Of a DNA stretch of 64,000 nt, positions 50,335 through 59,525 are shown piece by piece (the stretch's first letter is position 1; every line of letters starts with the position of its first letter). Below the pieces are notes generated by a model. That model did not search any database. It saw nothing but the letters and a program-made list of their open reading frames with translations, and was not told where the DNA came from. The position numbers and the translations under genes are program-made. The stretch lies in contig CP012815.1 in NCBI GenBank assembly GCA_001936135.1, positions 992,001-1,056,000 on the forward strand. The letters are read 5' to 3'. Source of the stretch: Saccharomycopsis fibuligera x Saccharomycopsis cf. fibuligera (Eukaryota > Ascomycota > Saccharomycetes > Ascoideales > Saccharomycopsidaceae).

Positions 50335-50616
50335 TCACTTCTTGGGAGTGAGAATGTCGGTGGACATTAAGTTGCCCACGTAGTCCTGGAGATACTTGTT
50401 CTCACTCTTCACTTTGTTGCATTGGCGTTTGATCTCGTAAGTCTTGTTAACCATTGCTGCCACTCTGCTGCGGAGAGCCATCACCTCGTCAAACCTCTGT
50501 TGCTGCTGCTGTTGTTGCTGCTGTTGTTGCTGCTGCTGTTGTTGCTGCTGTTGTTGCTGCTGCTGTTGTTGCTGCTGCTCTTCGCTCACGTTGTTGTTAA
50601 TTTCCTCAGACGCCAT
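50335..50616 (-). CDS. SLO1: Slo1 (SCOC-like short coiled-coil protein) with polyQ
   Basis: A 93-residue protein related to human SCOC and yeast Slo1 (85 residues), which binds the Arf-like GTPase Arl3 at the Golgi. After MASEEINNNVSEE comes a run of 27 Gln, then a single coiled-coil domain FDEVMALRSRVAAMVNKTYE, which continues with SENKYLQDYVGNLM. That last block is the SCOC hallmark. The Gln run is encoded by mixed CAG/CAA codons (50497-50577). Short genes like this are easily missed, but the family match over the last 50 residues is good. It converges on ICL1. Confidence 0.82.
   Translation of the reverse strand: MASEEINNNVSEEQQQQQQQQQQQQQQQQQQQQQQQQQQQRFDEVMALRSRVAAMVNKTYEIKRQCNKVKSENKYLQDYVGNLMSTDILTPKK
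50497..50577 (-). repeat. SLO1: CAG/CAA repeat (Q27) in SLO1
   Basis: 27 uninterrupted Gln codons, mixed CAG and CAA. The length probably varies between strains. Confidence 0.95.
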
Positions 50617-51483
50617 GATTTAGATGCCCGCTTTTTCTGCTCTTCAAGTTTCAAGTTTTATCGTTAATGAATTGGTTGATGCTTTGCTATGGCTGGAAAG
50701 TATAGAATACGGTGTAAATTATGATAGTTTGCGCGAGCGGTAGGTCCTGTTGGTGGTGTTGCTGACGTATCTCCTTCTCTTTGATAGTCTCTGCGCTAAA
50801 CTATTTTCTGAATTTCTTTCGCACAGATTGCAATAATTTTACTTTTTCCGTTCCTGTGATTTTGCGCACAAGGAAAAAAAAAAAAGGCGGCGTGTACTGG
50901 TGCCAACATTGCACCGCCGTGGCTTCTAATATATAACAACTGTCAATTATTTAACATTACTATTGGCTTTCCACTTTCGAAGCATTCAGTGCTGCTTAAT
51001 GATGTTAATTTCTCTAAAAAACCAGTAAGGTTTGCGCTTGTAATATTATTTTGAAATTACTTGAAATTACCTGGGGTTGGTCTTTATCTTTTGCTTTGAA
51101 TTGCACGTTTTCTTGACTCATAGTATGAATATAGCATTTTTCCCCCTGTTATTTTTCTAAAACCTCTTTATTTCACAAATATTGGTTTTGCTCAAAGCGA
51201 TGAGGATGCGCTAAGAGTATATTTCATTGTATTTTGGCTTTGGTGACTCAGCGCGACACGCATGTCGCGCAACTTTGTTATTTTCGTTCTTTGAAGTATA
51301 TAAAGCTCTCTGTGATTATTTAGAGATCACATATTATTTCTGTACCTAATATGCATAAGAAATTTAGTGATTTGCCACCTCATTAACAGCACAGTGTGCT
51401 GCATTGCTTTCTGTCCAACAAGTGGTGACCTTAACCAGCCTGGAATTCCCTTAAAGTGTATGCAAACTTTCTCAAGCCAAGTC
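50617..51483. other. SLO1 upstream region with promoter-like cluster
   Basis: 867 bp. No gene is recognised. The right part (51244-51303) holds a Gcn4-type site, a perfect hairpin and a TATA box facing right, listed separately. Confidence 0.5.
51244..51303 (+). promoter_or_regulatory. Promoter-like cluster with no downstream gene
   Basis: TGACTCA (51244-51250) abuts a perfect inverted repeat with 8-bp arms (51251-51258 and 51263-51270, loop CGCA). TATATAAAG follows at about 51296. No credible ORF follows before the LTR-like blocks at 51484. Confidence 0.35.
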
Positions 51484-51861
51484 TTATTTTTTTTTTTTTC
51501 AAACACAATGTCGATTTATTACTTCTATATAAACGATAGAAAATACAATCTTATAAACTTATTGACGAACATTGAGTTCTAGACCTTTATATCGACGTAC
51601 AAATACGTCATATTATTTACTCAATATTTTTCTTTAATCTTCTATTTGATTCTACAATATGCACATTTCACATAATACAGTATTTGGTATAAGGCATATT
51701 GTGTATTCACTACTATTAATAGCTCAACGCTAATATGTGTTGTATTCAGTCTGATTATTATTTGTATACGGTTCAACCCAACATTGTTATATATTTATTA
51801 CTATTTAGTTATATTAGAAATACAAGGCTTTAACAATCAAATGATGGACTCTAAAGATACA
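51484..51861. repeat. LTR-like AT-rich repeat blocks (copy 2)
   Basis: Blocks at 51484-51556, 51561-51655 and 51772-51861 match those of 17229-17505 but in a different order, with an unrelated stretch between the last two. It lies about 400 bp upstream of tRNA-Ile, a typical landing site for yeast LTR elements. It looks like an old, broken and rearranged or nested remnant. Confidence 0.45.
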
Positions 51862-52263
51862 AAAGACTCCCAAGTCCGGATCTTATCTATATAGTATATA
51901 CAGTATAGTTCAGTTGTTAGTATATAGGGGAAACTTATGCGGATCGAGGCCTATGATATTTTTATAGTTTATTAAAAAACACTTATGTGATAAAAAGACT
52001 GTTGTGTTTAAAAGGGGTAGTTCTCTACTAAGCACTTTTAAACGCGTATTGTAGGAGTTATTATCGTTATCGATGGGTATGTTCGGCTTATCCTTTATTC
52101 CGCCCATCGCTATATACACAAGTTAGAAGGAACACAACGCCGACCTTTATACAAAATTTTCGATAGCAACTAGGGGTGCCTCTTGTCTAGACTGATTGTG
52201 AACACAGACTGATCAGGAATGTGAATCCAATAAAGGAAAATGTTCGCAACAAAGACACAAAGT
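51862..52263. other. Region between LTR-like blocks and tRNA-Ile
   Basis: 402 bp. A further partial match to the start of the third shared block is near 51890-51915. On the minus strand 52119-51910 is open for about 70 codons with no proper start; not recognised. Confidence 0.4.
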
Positions 52264-52359
52264 GGTCCCTTGGCCCAGTTGGTTAAGGCGTGGTGCTAAT
52301 ATACAACCTGTAAAGGTAATGTTACGCCAAGATCAGCAGTTCGATCCTGCTAGGGACCA
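52264..52359 (+). tRNA. tRNA-Ile (AAT) with 22-nt intron
   Basis: The mature part has acceptor arms GGTCCCT and AGGGACC with A as discriminator, D-arm TGGCCCAGTTGGTTAAGGC, and T-arm CAGCAGTTCGATCCTGCTG-type pairing. It is very close to S. cerevisiae tRNA-Ile(AAU). The anticodon stem TGGTG pairs with CGCCA, and the mature loop is CTAATAA with anticodon AAT. A 22-nt intron (52302-52323) sits in the usual place, one base after the anticodon. A TTTCTTTTTT terminator follows. The total is 96 nt, 74 nt when mature. Confidence 0.95.
52302..52323 (+). other. Intron of tRNA-Ile
   Basis: 22 nt, located after position 37 (canonical). Removing it restores a 7-nt anticodon loop identical to that of yeast tRNA-Ile(AAU), which has no intron. 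Confidence 0.93.
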
Positions 52360-53200
52360 TTTCTTTTTTCTTTTTTTTTCTTTTTTCTCTTCATGCATCC
52401 ATGGTCAGACACTTTCAACCACTCCACATTTATACTAAAACTGCCACCTGCAACTATTTGTCTTAATGAATTATTCACAGCGGTATCAAGTTTGCAGATG
52501 GAGTGCGGCACTCGATTGTAATACTTGTGAAGTACATAAACCATAATAAGTGCCCTATATTATTGCTATAGCGGCAGAAATAGCTCCCTAGCCCATTGGT
52601 ATGCAGATATAAATTGCAAGATTTGATCACTGAAAAATGAGCCATTCAAAATTCAATATACGGTTGCTTTTCGGGAAGCACGACGAGGAGTATCGCAAAA
52701 TATCAAAGTGACAATGGTCAATTACTGCACTAGAGCCGGATTCCGGAAAACAGTTACAGAATCCTCTATCAACTTTTGCGCAGTCTTTCTAGCCAGCCAG
52801 CTTACAAGAAAAAGGTTGCACTATGGGAACCTAGCTAAAAATCAGTTGGTAGATGTCAAATATTGAGGGGAGGGGGTTTAGAGCCCAGCTTATAGACTGG
52901 TTATGCGTCCTAGCGCCTATACAAGATGGAGAGCAGTGAAAAATGTGCTTCGATAGCTATTCTAGATAGTATGTGGCTGGGGGTACCTTAGGTAGTTATA
53001 ATATAAAAACCGAGCATAGTAGAAAACCAAATTCATTACTTAGCTAATTTGTTAGAAGACCATACATAGTCTATAGTGGCTGGCAGCTTCTCCGCAACCA
53101 CACCAGGGCTGTTGAGAGAGAGCTACAATTGCCTCATGTATGAGTGGCATGTCTAGCCACTGTACTCCAGCATCGCTAAAAAAAAATTTTTTTATTGGTT

Positions 53201-53235
<35 letters not shown>

Positions 53236-53247
53236 TTTGGTATGCAA
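52360..53247. other. Region between tRNA-Ile and HLJ1
   Basis: 888 bp containing repeat copy A and, right next to the HLJ1 stop, T32 (53203-53234). A 6-bp hairpin lies at 53143-53161. No gene recognised. Confidence 0.5.
52739..52951 (+). repeat. 213-bp dispersed repeat, copy A
   Basis: Nearly identical (about four differences) to 62970-63182, same orientation. It starts with GGATTCCGG and ends with GAAAAATGTGCTTC. A short inverted pair GGATTC/GAATCC is at its left end. No ORF and no tRNA-type A/B boxes seen. The right flank beyond 52951 differs from copy B. Confidence 0.9.
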
Positions 53248-54219
53248 TCACAATAAACCATGAGACTCGAGCTTATCGCAAGAAGGCGTAGGATAATTCT
53301 GGCCTCTTTCTAATTGTTCATGGTCAATGAAAAAGAAACCATAAGCATCGTGTATGAGATCTTCCTTTTTCTTGCGTTCCACTGTACACATAAAATTCAA
53401 ATTCTGAATGTATTTTGTTTCTACTCTATGATCCAAGTTCTTCAAGTCCTTCACTTTCGAGTGCTCGAACTTGTCTTCGGTTATGAAATAGTTGACATTA
53501 TAATTTGGAGTTGTACGTTCATACTTGTATGGTCCTTCTTTTTTGAAGCTGTATTGTGGCTTGTTCGCGCTCTCGTCACCAGTGAAGAATGAAGTCAAGA
53601 TGGAAAACAAAACGATAATGATGATTGGCAATATTTGAGACAAATTCGACAGCAAATCCTCATTGCCAGCAGAGCCAGATGCTGATGCTGATGCTGCTCC
53701 TGGAGTTCTTCTAGTTCTTCTTCTGCTTTGTTGGAATGCAGGTCCACCGAACGTTTGAAATGAGCCACCCGGGCCAAAAGTGAAGGTAGTGCCTGGACCA
53801 GCACCACCGAAAAACATATTGAAGATATCATCATTGAAATCAAAATGAGCTGTGCCTGGCTGTCCAGCAGTAGCAAACGGAAATCCGGGATGACGACCAG
53901 CACCACCAAAACCACTTGAAGAGGCGGCGGCTGCTGCTGCCGCTGATCTCAGATCAGGATCCTGGCCCGTTTGATCATATATTCTCTTTTTGCTAGAGTC
54001 TGATAGCACTTCAAAGGCTTTAGAGGCTGCTTTGAAGGCTTCGGGAGCATTCGGATGGCTATTCTTGTCCGGGTGTATTTTCAACGCAAGCTTTCTGTAG
54101 GCCTTTTTGATATCTGTCTCCAGCGACGTTTTTTCCACCGATAAGATTCTGTAGTAATCGGCTTTGGAGCTGAGAATCTTCTCGACAATCACCTCCTGCT
54201 CTTTTGTGTACTTGGACAT
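53248..54219 (-). CDS. HLJ1: ER J-domain protein Hlj1
   Basis: Hlj1 is a tail-type DnaJ co-chaperone of the ER membrane that stimulates Hsp70 in ER-associated degradation. This copy is 323 residues (yeast 224). The J domain (about 20-87) has YYRILSVEKTS, DIKKAYRKLALKIHPDKN with the HPD motif, AFKAASKAFEVLSD and KRIYDQTG. A Gly/Phe and Ala-rich stretch with A-runs follows (95-180). One membrane helix is ILPIIIIVLFSILTSFF (about 200), and then a DUF1977-type C-terminal domain with PYKYERTTPNYNVNYFI and VETKYIQNLNFMC. The stop is followed within 14 nt by 32 A on the coding strand, so a poly(A) run is encoded in the DNA. Confidence 0.88.
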   Translation of the reverse strand: MSKYTKEQEVIVEKILSSKADYYRILSVEKTSLETDIKKAYRKLALKIHPDKNSHPNAPEAFKAASKAFEVLSDSSKKRIYDQTGQDPDLRSAAAAAAASSSGFGGAGRHPGFPFATAGQPGTAHFDFNDDIFNMFFGGAGPGTTFTFGPGGSFQTFGGPAFQQSRRRTRRTPGAASASASGSAGNEDLLSNLSQILPIIIIVLFSILTSFFTGDESANKPQYSFKKEGPYKYERTTPNYNVNYFITEDKFEHSKVKDLKNLDHRVETKYIQNLNFMCTVERKKKEDLIHDAYGFFFIDHEQLERGQNYPTPSCDKLESHGLL

Positions 54220-54751
54220 GCTGCCTATTAATCACTATTGATTGTGGAGAGAGTTGGAAGCGGTCTGTCGATGCTGTTCGTGCGTGTATTGATGAAAGTA
54301 GATGGAAAAGATAGAAGTGGTGGATAAACCAGCAACGCCCCAACACTGTACGGCAACCAGTGTTTTTATTTTTATCGAGCGATGACAGCCATTAATTCAT
54401 TATTGGCTTTTTTCCTTTCGGTTTTTTTTATTTTTTTTTTCTTTCTTTTTGTCCGTGCGGCATGAGCACCGACACTGTCAGCTATTATGTAATATCTGAG
54501 ACTCTGATTTGATAAGCGAAACTGTGGACTATCACGCATTTGGATGCATCAGCAGGCGCCAAGTGGCATATAACCACAGCTTTTTTTTCTTATTTTCTGA
54601 CTCGTTTGGCGTCACTTCCCACGGCGATTGTGTGCTTTGTGCATTACCTCCGTGTTCCTGCTCAACATGACTTTCGGTGTGCGTGCGGTGGTTGCTGGTG
54701 TATCTAACTACCTGGCCACTTTGCCATGGAGATGTAGTCTGGGCAAGGGCG

Positions 54752-54777
54752 ATATATATATATATATATATATATAT
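54752..54777. repeat. (AT)13 microsatellite
   Basis: 26 bp of perfect AT dinucleotide repeat in the HLJ1/ACS2 intergenic region. Confidence 0.95.
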
Positions 54778-55146
54778 TTGGCGTAAATTTTGAGAATAAG
54801 ATTCTTCAATTGGTAGTGCGACAAGCTCATTACAGCAAACCAATGGTAATATTGGAATACGTCATTCTATATGATGCCAAACTGATGTCCAGATGATACC
54901 GTTTCTCTTTCTTATAGTACCTTGAAACCAGGGGCTTACTTAGTATTGACTTTTGCTGTGCTCGGGGAGCAATATGCTGGGACTCCGTGAACTAGGTCGG
55001 TCTACTATGTAATTATCTAAATTATCTCATAAACATGAAGGAGCCCAATATCAGCCATCAGTGTTGTAGGCGCCATAAAATATTGGAAATTCGAGCACCT
55101 CACCACTCTTTGGCCCGAATATAGCATAGCCAAAGCTATTATAGAA

Positions 55147-55148
<2 letters not shown>

Positions 55149-55180
<32 letters not shown>

Positions 55181-55186
55181 AAAAAC
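55149..55186 (+). repeat. (AAAAC)n microsatellite
   Basis: About five AAAAC units running into an A tract. Confidence 0.85.
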
Positions 55187-55642
55187 CGCTACCGGTAGCA
55201 ATGATCCATCGCTTTGGAATATGGAGTACGTGTCGAAGTGGGTGTTTGCGGGAAACGAGTGCGCTTAGCACCTCATCTTGATGTTCAGCAACATTTGGTA
55301 GTGAAAAAGGCCACTGAACTGTCAAACAGACTTTTGCCTTTGAGCCATAATGGCCGGTGATATCTACTGATGGTAATGCTCGGTTTGTAGATTTGCCGTT
55401 GGATCTATTGATTGATGATATGATGGTGTTCAGTGTTCAGTAAAAATAAAGCGAAAAACTCCGGGGGTTGCGAGCACCGCACTCCGCTGCACCGTTCCCT
55501 TCGCCCAACAAAACAATTCAACAGATTCACGTATAATATAATACTCAAATCACCACCTCAACCTCCCGATTACTCACTCTTCCTCTCTAGTACCATCAAT
55601 CTCCATCAACTATCCCCCCATCCAACCCCCCTATCTCCCACA

Positions 55643-57676
55643 ATGTCCCATCAAGTCGTCCACGAGGCCAACGGCATCAGCCCCCGCCCTACTCCCTCCA
55701 ACTTCTACTCCAACAGACCACAGCACAGACCTTACATCCAGTCAGTGGAAGCCTACAAGGAGCTCTATGACCAATCCATTAACGACCCAACCACTTTTTT
55801 TGGCAAGCGCGCCAACGAACTTCTTTCTTGGGACAAGCAATTCACCACCGTCCAATACGGCTCTTTGAAAGACGCCAATTCTGCTTGGTTCCTCAATGGT
55901 GAGCTTAATGCTACCTACAATTGTGTTGATCGTCATGCCATTGCCAACCCAAACAAGCCAGCCCTTATTTACGAGGCCGACGACGAAAATGACAACCAGA
56001 TCATCACTTATGGCCAATTGTTGCAAGAAGTCTCCAAAGTTGCTGCTGTGTTGAAAAGCTGGGGCGTCAAGAAAGGCGACACCGTTGCCATCTACTTGCC
56101 AATGATCCCTGCTGCCGTCATTGCCATGCTCGCCGTTGCTAGAATCGGGGCTGTCCACTCTGTCATCTTTGCTGGTTTCAGTGCCGGTTCAGTCAAGGAC
56201 AGAGTTTCTGATGCTAACTCCAAAGTCATTATCACTTGCAACCAAGGTAAAAGAGGTGGTAAACTTGTTCACACCAAAAAAATTGTTGATGAAGGTTTAG
56301 CTGATTGTGGTGACATTGTTGAAAAAGTCCTTGTTTTCCAAAGAACTCAAAATGAAGTGCCATTCACTGAAGGTAGAGATTTCTGGTGGCACGAAGAAAC
56401 TGAAAAGTTTTCTGGCTACTTGCCTCCAGTCTCAGTTAATTCTGAAGACCCATTGTTCTTGCTTTACACCTCCGGTTCCACTGGGGCTCCTAAAGGTGTC
56501 GTTCATTCTACTGGTGGTTACTTGCTTGGTGCCGCATTGACCACTAAATACATTTTCGATATCCATCCAGAAGACGTGCTTTTCACTGCTGGTGATGTTG
56601 GTTGGATCACTGGTCATACTTATGCTTTATATGGCCCATTGGTTCTTGGTACTACCTCCATCATTTTCGAATCTACGCCAGTTTACCCAGACATTGGCAG
56701 ATACTGGAGAATTGTGGAACGTCATAGAGCTACTCACTTTTACGTTGCTCCTACTGCTCTTAGACTCATTAAGCAAAAAGGTGAAGAAGAAATTAGCAAG
56801 TATGATATCTCTTCCCTTAGAACCCTTGGCTCGGTTGGTGAACCAATTGCTCCAGAATTATGGCATTGGTACGATGACAAGATTGGCCACGGCAAATGTC
56901 ACATTAGTGACACTTACTGGCAAACTGAAAGTGGATCCCATTTGATTGCTCCATTGGCCGGGGTTATTCCAACTAAACCAGGCAGTGCTACTGTGCCATT
57001 CTTCGGTATTGAAGCCGTCATTATTGATCCAGTCACTGGTAAAGAACTTGAAGGTAATGATGTTGCTGGTGTCTTGGCAATCAAGAAACCATGGCCATCA
57101 ATGGCTAGATCCGTCTACAAGAACCACCACCGTTATATTGATACTTATTTGAAACCATACCCTGGATACTACTTCACTGGTGACGGAGCTGGTAGAGATC
57201 ATGATGGATACTATTGGATCCGTGGCAGAGTTGACGATGTGGTGAATGTTTCTGGTCACAGATTATCCACCGCTGAAATTGAGGCCGCTTTGATTGATCA
57301 TACTGGAGTTGCTGAAGGTGCCGTGGTGGGAATTCATGATGATTTGACTGGCCAAGCAATTGTTGCCTTTGTTGCCTTGAAGGAAGGAATTTTGGCTACT
57401 TCAGATGCTGATTTCAAAGAAAAGGAATTAGCTTTGAGAACCGATTTGAGAATGAAGGTTAGATCGGAAATTGGCCCATTTGCTGCTCCAAAGACAGTTA
57501 TTGTTGTTAGAGATTTGCCAAAGACTAGATCTGGTAAGATCGTTAGAAGAGTGTTGAGAAAGATTGTCAGTAACGAAACGGATTCTATTGGCGACACTAG
57601 TACATTGCTTGATCCAAAGGTGGTTGAAGAGATTATTGAGAATACTAGAGCTCAATATTTGGCTCCTAAAATTTGA
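55643..57676 (+). CDS. ACS2: Acetyl-coenzyme A synthetase
   Basis: It makes acetyl-CoA from acetate, ATP and CoA in two steps, for lipid synthesis and histone acetylation. The product is 677 residues. The frame is open about 70 codons upstream without an ATG, so the start is 55643 ([20 protein letters not shown]), which matches the Acs2 N-terminus of Candida (VVHEANGV). Motifs are [20 protein letters not shown] (AMP-binding P-loop), [29 protein letters not shown] and [20 protein letters not shown]. The catalytic Lys is in [11 protein letters not shown] find no CTG codon. The leader is C/T-rich. ACS2 is chosen over ACS1 by the N-terminus, not by a full comparison. Confidence 0.95.
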   Translation: MSHQVVHEANGISPRPTPSNFYSNRPQHRPYIQSVEAYKELYDQSINDPTTFFGKRANELLSWDKQFTTVQYGSLKDANSAWFLNGELNATYNCVDRHAIANPNKPALIYEADDENDNQIITYGQLLQEVSKVAAVLKSWGVKKGDTVAIYLPMIPAAVIAMLAVARIGAVHSVIFAGFSAGSVKDRVSDANSKVIITCNQGKRGGKLVHTKKIVDEGLADCGDIVEKVLVFQRTQNEVPFTEGRDFWWHEETEKFSGYLPPVSVNSEDPLFLLYTSGSTGAPKGVVHSTGGYLLGAALTTKYIFDIHPEDVLFTAGDVGWITGHTYALYGPLVLGTTSIIFESTPVYPDIGRYWRIVERHRATHFYVAPTALRLIKQKGEEEISKYDISSLRTLGSVGEPIAPELWHWYDDKIGHGKCHISDTYWQTESGSHLIAPLAGVIPTKPGSATVPFFGIEAVIIDPVTGKELEGNDVAGVLAIKKPWPSMARSVYKNHHRYIDTYLKPYPGYYFTGDGAGRDHDGYYWIRGRVDDVVNVSGHRLSTAEIEAALIDHTGVAEGAVVGIHDDLTGQAIVAFVALKEGILATSDADFKEKELALRTDLRMKVRSEIGPFAAPKTVIVVRDLPKTRSGKIVRRVLRKIVSNETDSIGDTSTLLDPKVVEEIIENTRAQYLAPKI

Positions 57677-57904
57677 TAAATTCTCACCTCGCTCAAAATT
57701 GGTTTGAAAAAGATACTCAACTATCCTAAAATTATAATACACTATTATACAAATTCATTTGGGACAAAGCGAAGCAAAAGAATTGTTTAAATGCTGCTTT
57801 TGCCATTGCTTTTGCTCTTGCTATTGCTCTTGTTCATACACCCTTTGCTGATAAATTTTTCTTGACCATTTTTCTAACTTAACTTGTTTGTTTTATTTAT
57901 TTAT

Positions 57905-57905
57905 C

Positions 57906-57937
<32 letters not shown>

Positions 57938-57949
57938 CACTTACTTACC
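57905..57949. repeat. (CTTA)n microsatellite
   Basis: About 11 units of CTTA with a few changes, in the ACS2 3' flank; more imperfect units continue to about 57963. Confidence 0.9.
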
Positions 57950-58500
57950 TTATCTACTTACTTAGTTTTCTATCAAATCCGTTTTTAAATTATTTTTTGT
58001 TGCAGTCATCTCTTAATACAACCTCTTTTTTTCTGGTTTACTACTTTACCGATTCTACTATTTCAAATTTTTCTTTTATTTGTTACTTTTTTTTTTCCCA
58101 GACACCACCGGTACCTGATAATCAGCTTACTTTGCTTCGGCCATTCATGCACTTTTGACTACATTCCAACACATTGTTTTTTTTTCTATTGTTCTCATGT
58201 TAACCATATTGAATAGCATCGGAAATTAGGCCCCTTAGATATAAACAAGCCGATTGATAGATATACGTATAGCTATCCGAATTAATAGATAAGCAAATTG
58301 TTGAACACATGGTAAAAAAGCCACCATGCCAGACGAAAAGTTTCAATACAAATCTCGCTTCTTACAATTCATAGATAAGCAAACAAAATATAAAACAATT
58401 CCTTATATAGAATACTAGCCACGGCAAAAGCAGATTAAAATATTTTTTTTTCTTTTCTTTCTATCTCTTTGCCTTTTTAATTATGCCATCTGTTTCGTTT

Positions 58501-58502
<2 letters not shown>

Positions 58503-58542
<40 letters not shown>
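58503..58542 (+). repeat. Poly(T) tract T40
   Basis: 40 consecutive T, the longest homopolymer in the window. Others of 18 or more: T22 16604, A18 16902, T25 39604, T27 44050, T25 44220, A25 44558, T32 53203, T38 59405, T22 60667. Confidence 0.95.
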
Positions 58543-59113
58543 CTTTCTTCAACTTGTTAAAAAAACAGTGCGCAAAGATAGCTTCAAACATGAAATAAAA
58601 CAGAGAACAGACTAAAACCAAGCTTCTATAAAGAGCCTTCAGGAAATCAATGAACGACCCGTCCGTTTCGAACGAATAAGGCAGCAAGCTCTTATTTATT
58701 CTTTATTAACAAATCTTTGGAAAAATTAGATATATTCTTTTTTGAAAACCCCTAGAAAACATAGAAAACATAAAATGGTTCGGCAAATCTCAAATCCAAA
58801 GCACGCATCAGAAGTAATGGTTATAAACCTGTGCTGCAATGCTGTCAAAAAAGCATAAGAAGAACAAAGCAGATGATTGCAACACCAATCATGCTCATTC
58901 TTGAACGTTATTTAACTCGCAGCCGTAAAAAGCATATTGCCGCAAATATCAAAATGATGGTCAACCGCCATTGTCGCTCTTGTCAATGTCACCACTTACT
59001 AAAATATGGCAGATATTGGCACTTTGCGTGTTCCAGAAACAGGTCGCTTGGGCATCGGAAAGTCCACTTTGAGGATTGAGAAAATTGGTGGAGACTCGGG
59101 ACCAGCTCTCGAG

Positions 59114-59330
59114 AACAAACTAGTGGTGCGTTTGGGGTTTGGAGAAAGCAGAACGGTACAGCAGCAAGGCTTATGATTGATAAGCAGCTACCAAACAGTG
59201 CAAAAAAGCCTGACATGGAACAGTGAAGAATGTGCTTCAATAGCTATTGATACAATCAACATAAAAGTACAGCCATCGCATTAGGTCCACCGTTTCACCA
59301 ACGTAGTAGATAATATACAATTAGCTATTT
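59114..59330 (+). repeat. Dispersed repeat, diverged short copy C
   Basis: Related to 62865-63310 but lacking the central 213-bp block. Shared parts include a flank around GGAAAGCAGAA-type sequence, CAGTGAAGAATGTGCTTC at about 59221, AAAGTACAGCCATC near 59266, and GTAGTAGATA near 59301. Similarity is patchy. Confidence 0.6.
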
Positions 59331-59402
59331 TTATAAACCTACTATTTGTATACTCGAGAACCATGGGAGTTTCGTATTTAACGTTTAATGTATTATTATT
59401 AT

Positions 59403-59443
<41 letters not shown>

Positions 59444-59525
59444 GTCATATATGGCTACATTCAAAACGTATATATCACCAATACATTCCCGAATTAAAAG
59501 AAGGCGGCGCTTCATGTGCACTCAC

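Larger units (their letters stand above)
54220..55642. other. HLJ1-ACS2 divergent promoter region
   Basis: 1.42 kb between divergent starts. It holds (AT)13 at 54752-54777, AAAAC repeats at 55149-55186, and a C/T-rich ACS2 leader from about 55550. No RNA gene seen. Confidence 0.6.
57677..59525. other. Long convergent intergenic region ACS2 / BMT6
   Basis: 1.85 kb between converging stops. It holds a CTTA microsatellite, T40 (58503-58542), T38 (59405-59442) and repeat copy C (59114-59330). No gene recognised. Confidence 0.6.

Noticed and set aside
51910-52119. About 70-codon minus-strand frame near tRNA-Ile
   Set aside because: It has no ATG at its beginning and no recognised family. It may belong to the mobile-element debris but cannot be supported.
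53080-53180. Possible SRP (7SL) RNA segment
   Set aside because: TAGCCACTGTACTCCAGC resembles the 3' part of human 7SL RNA, and a hairpin is present, but no fungal SRP core motifs are seen nearby. The same area matches flanks of the dispersed repeat family.
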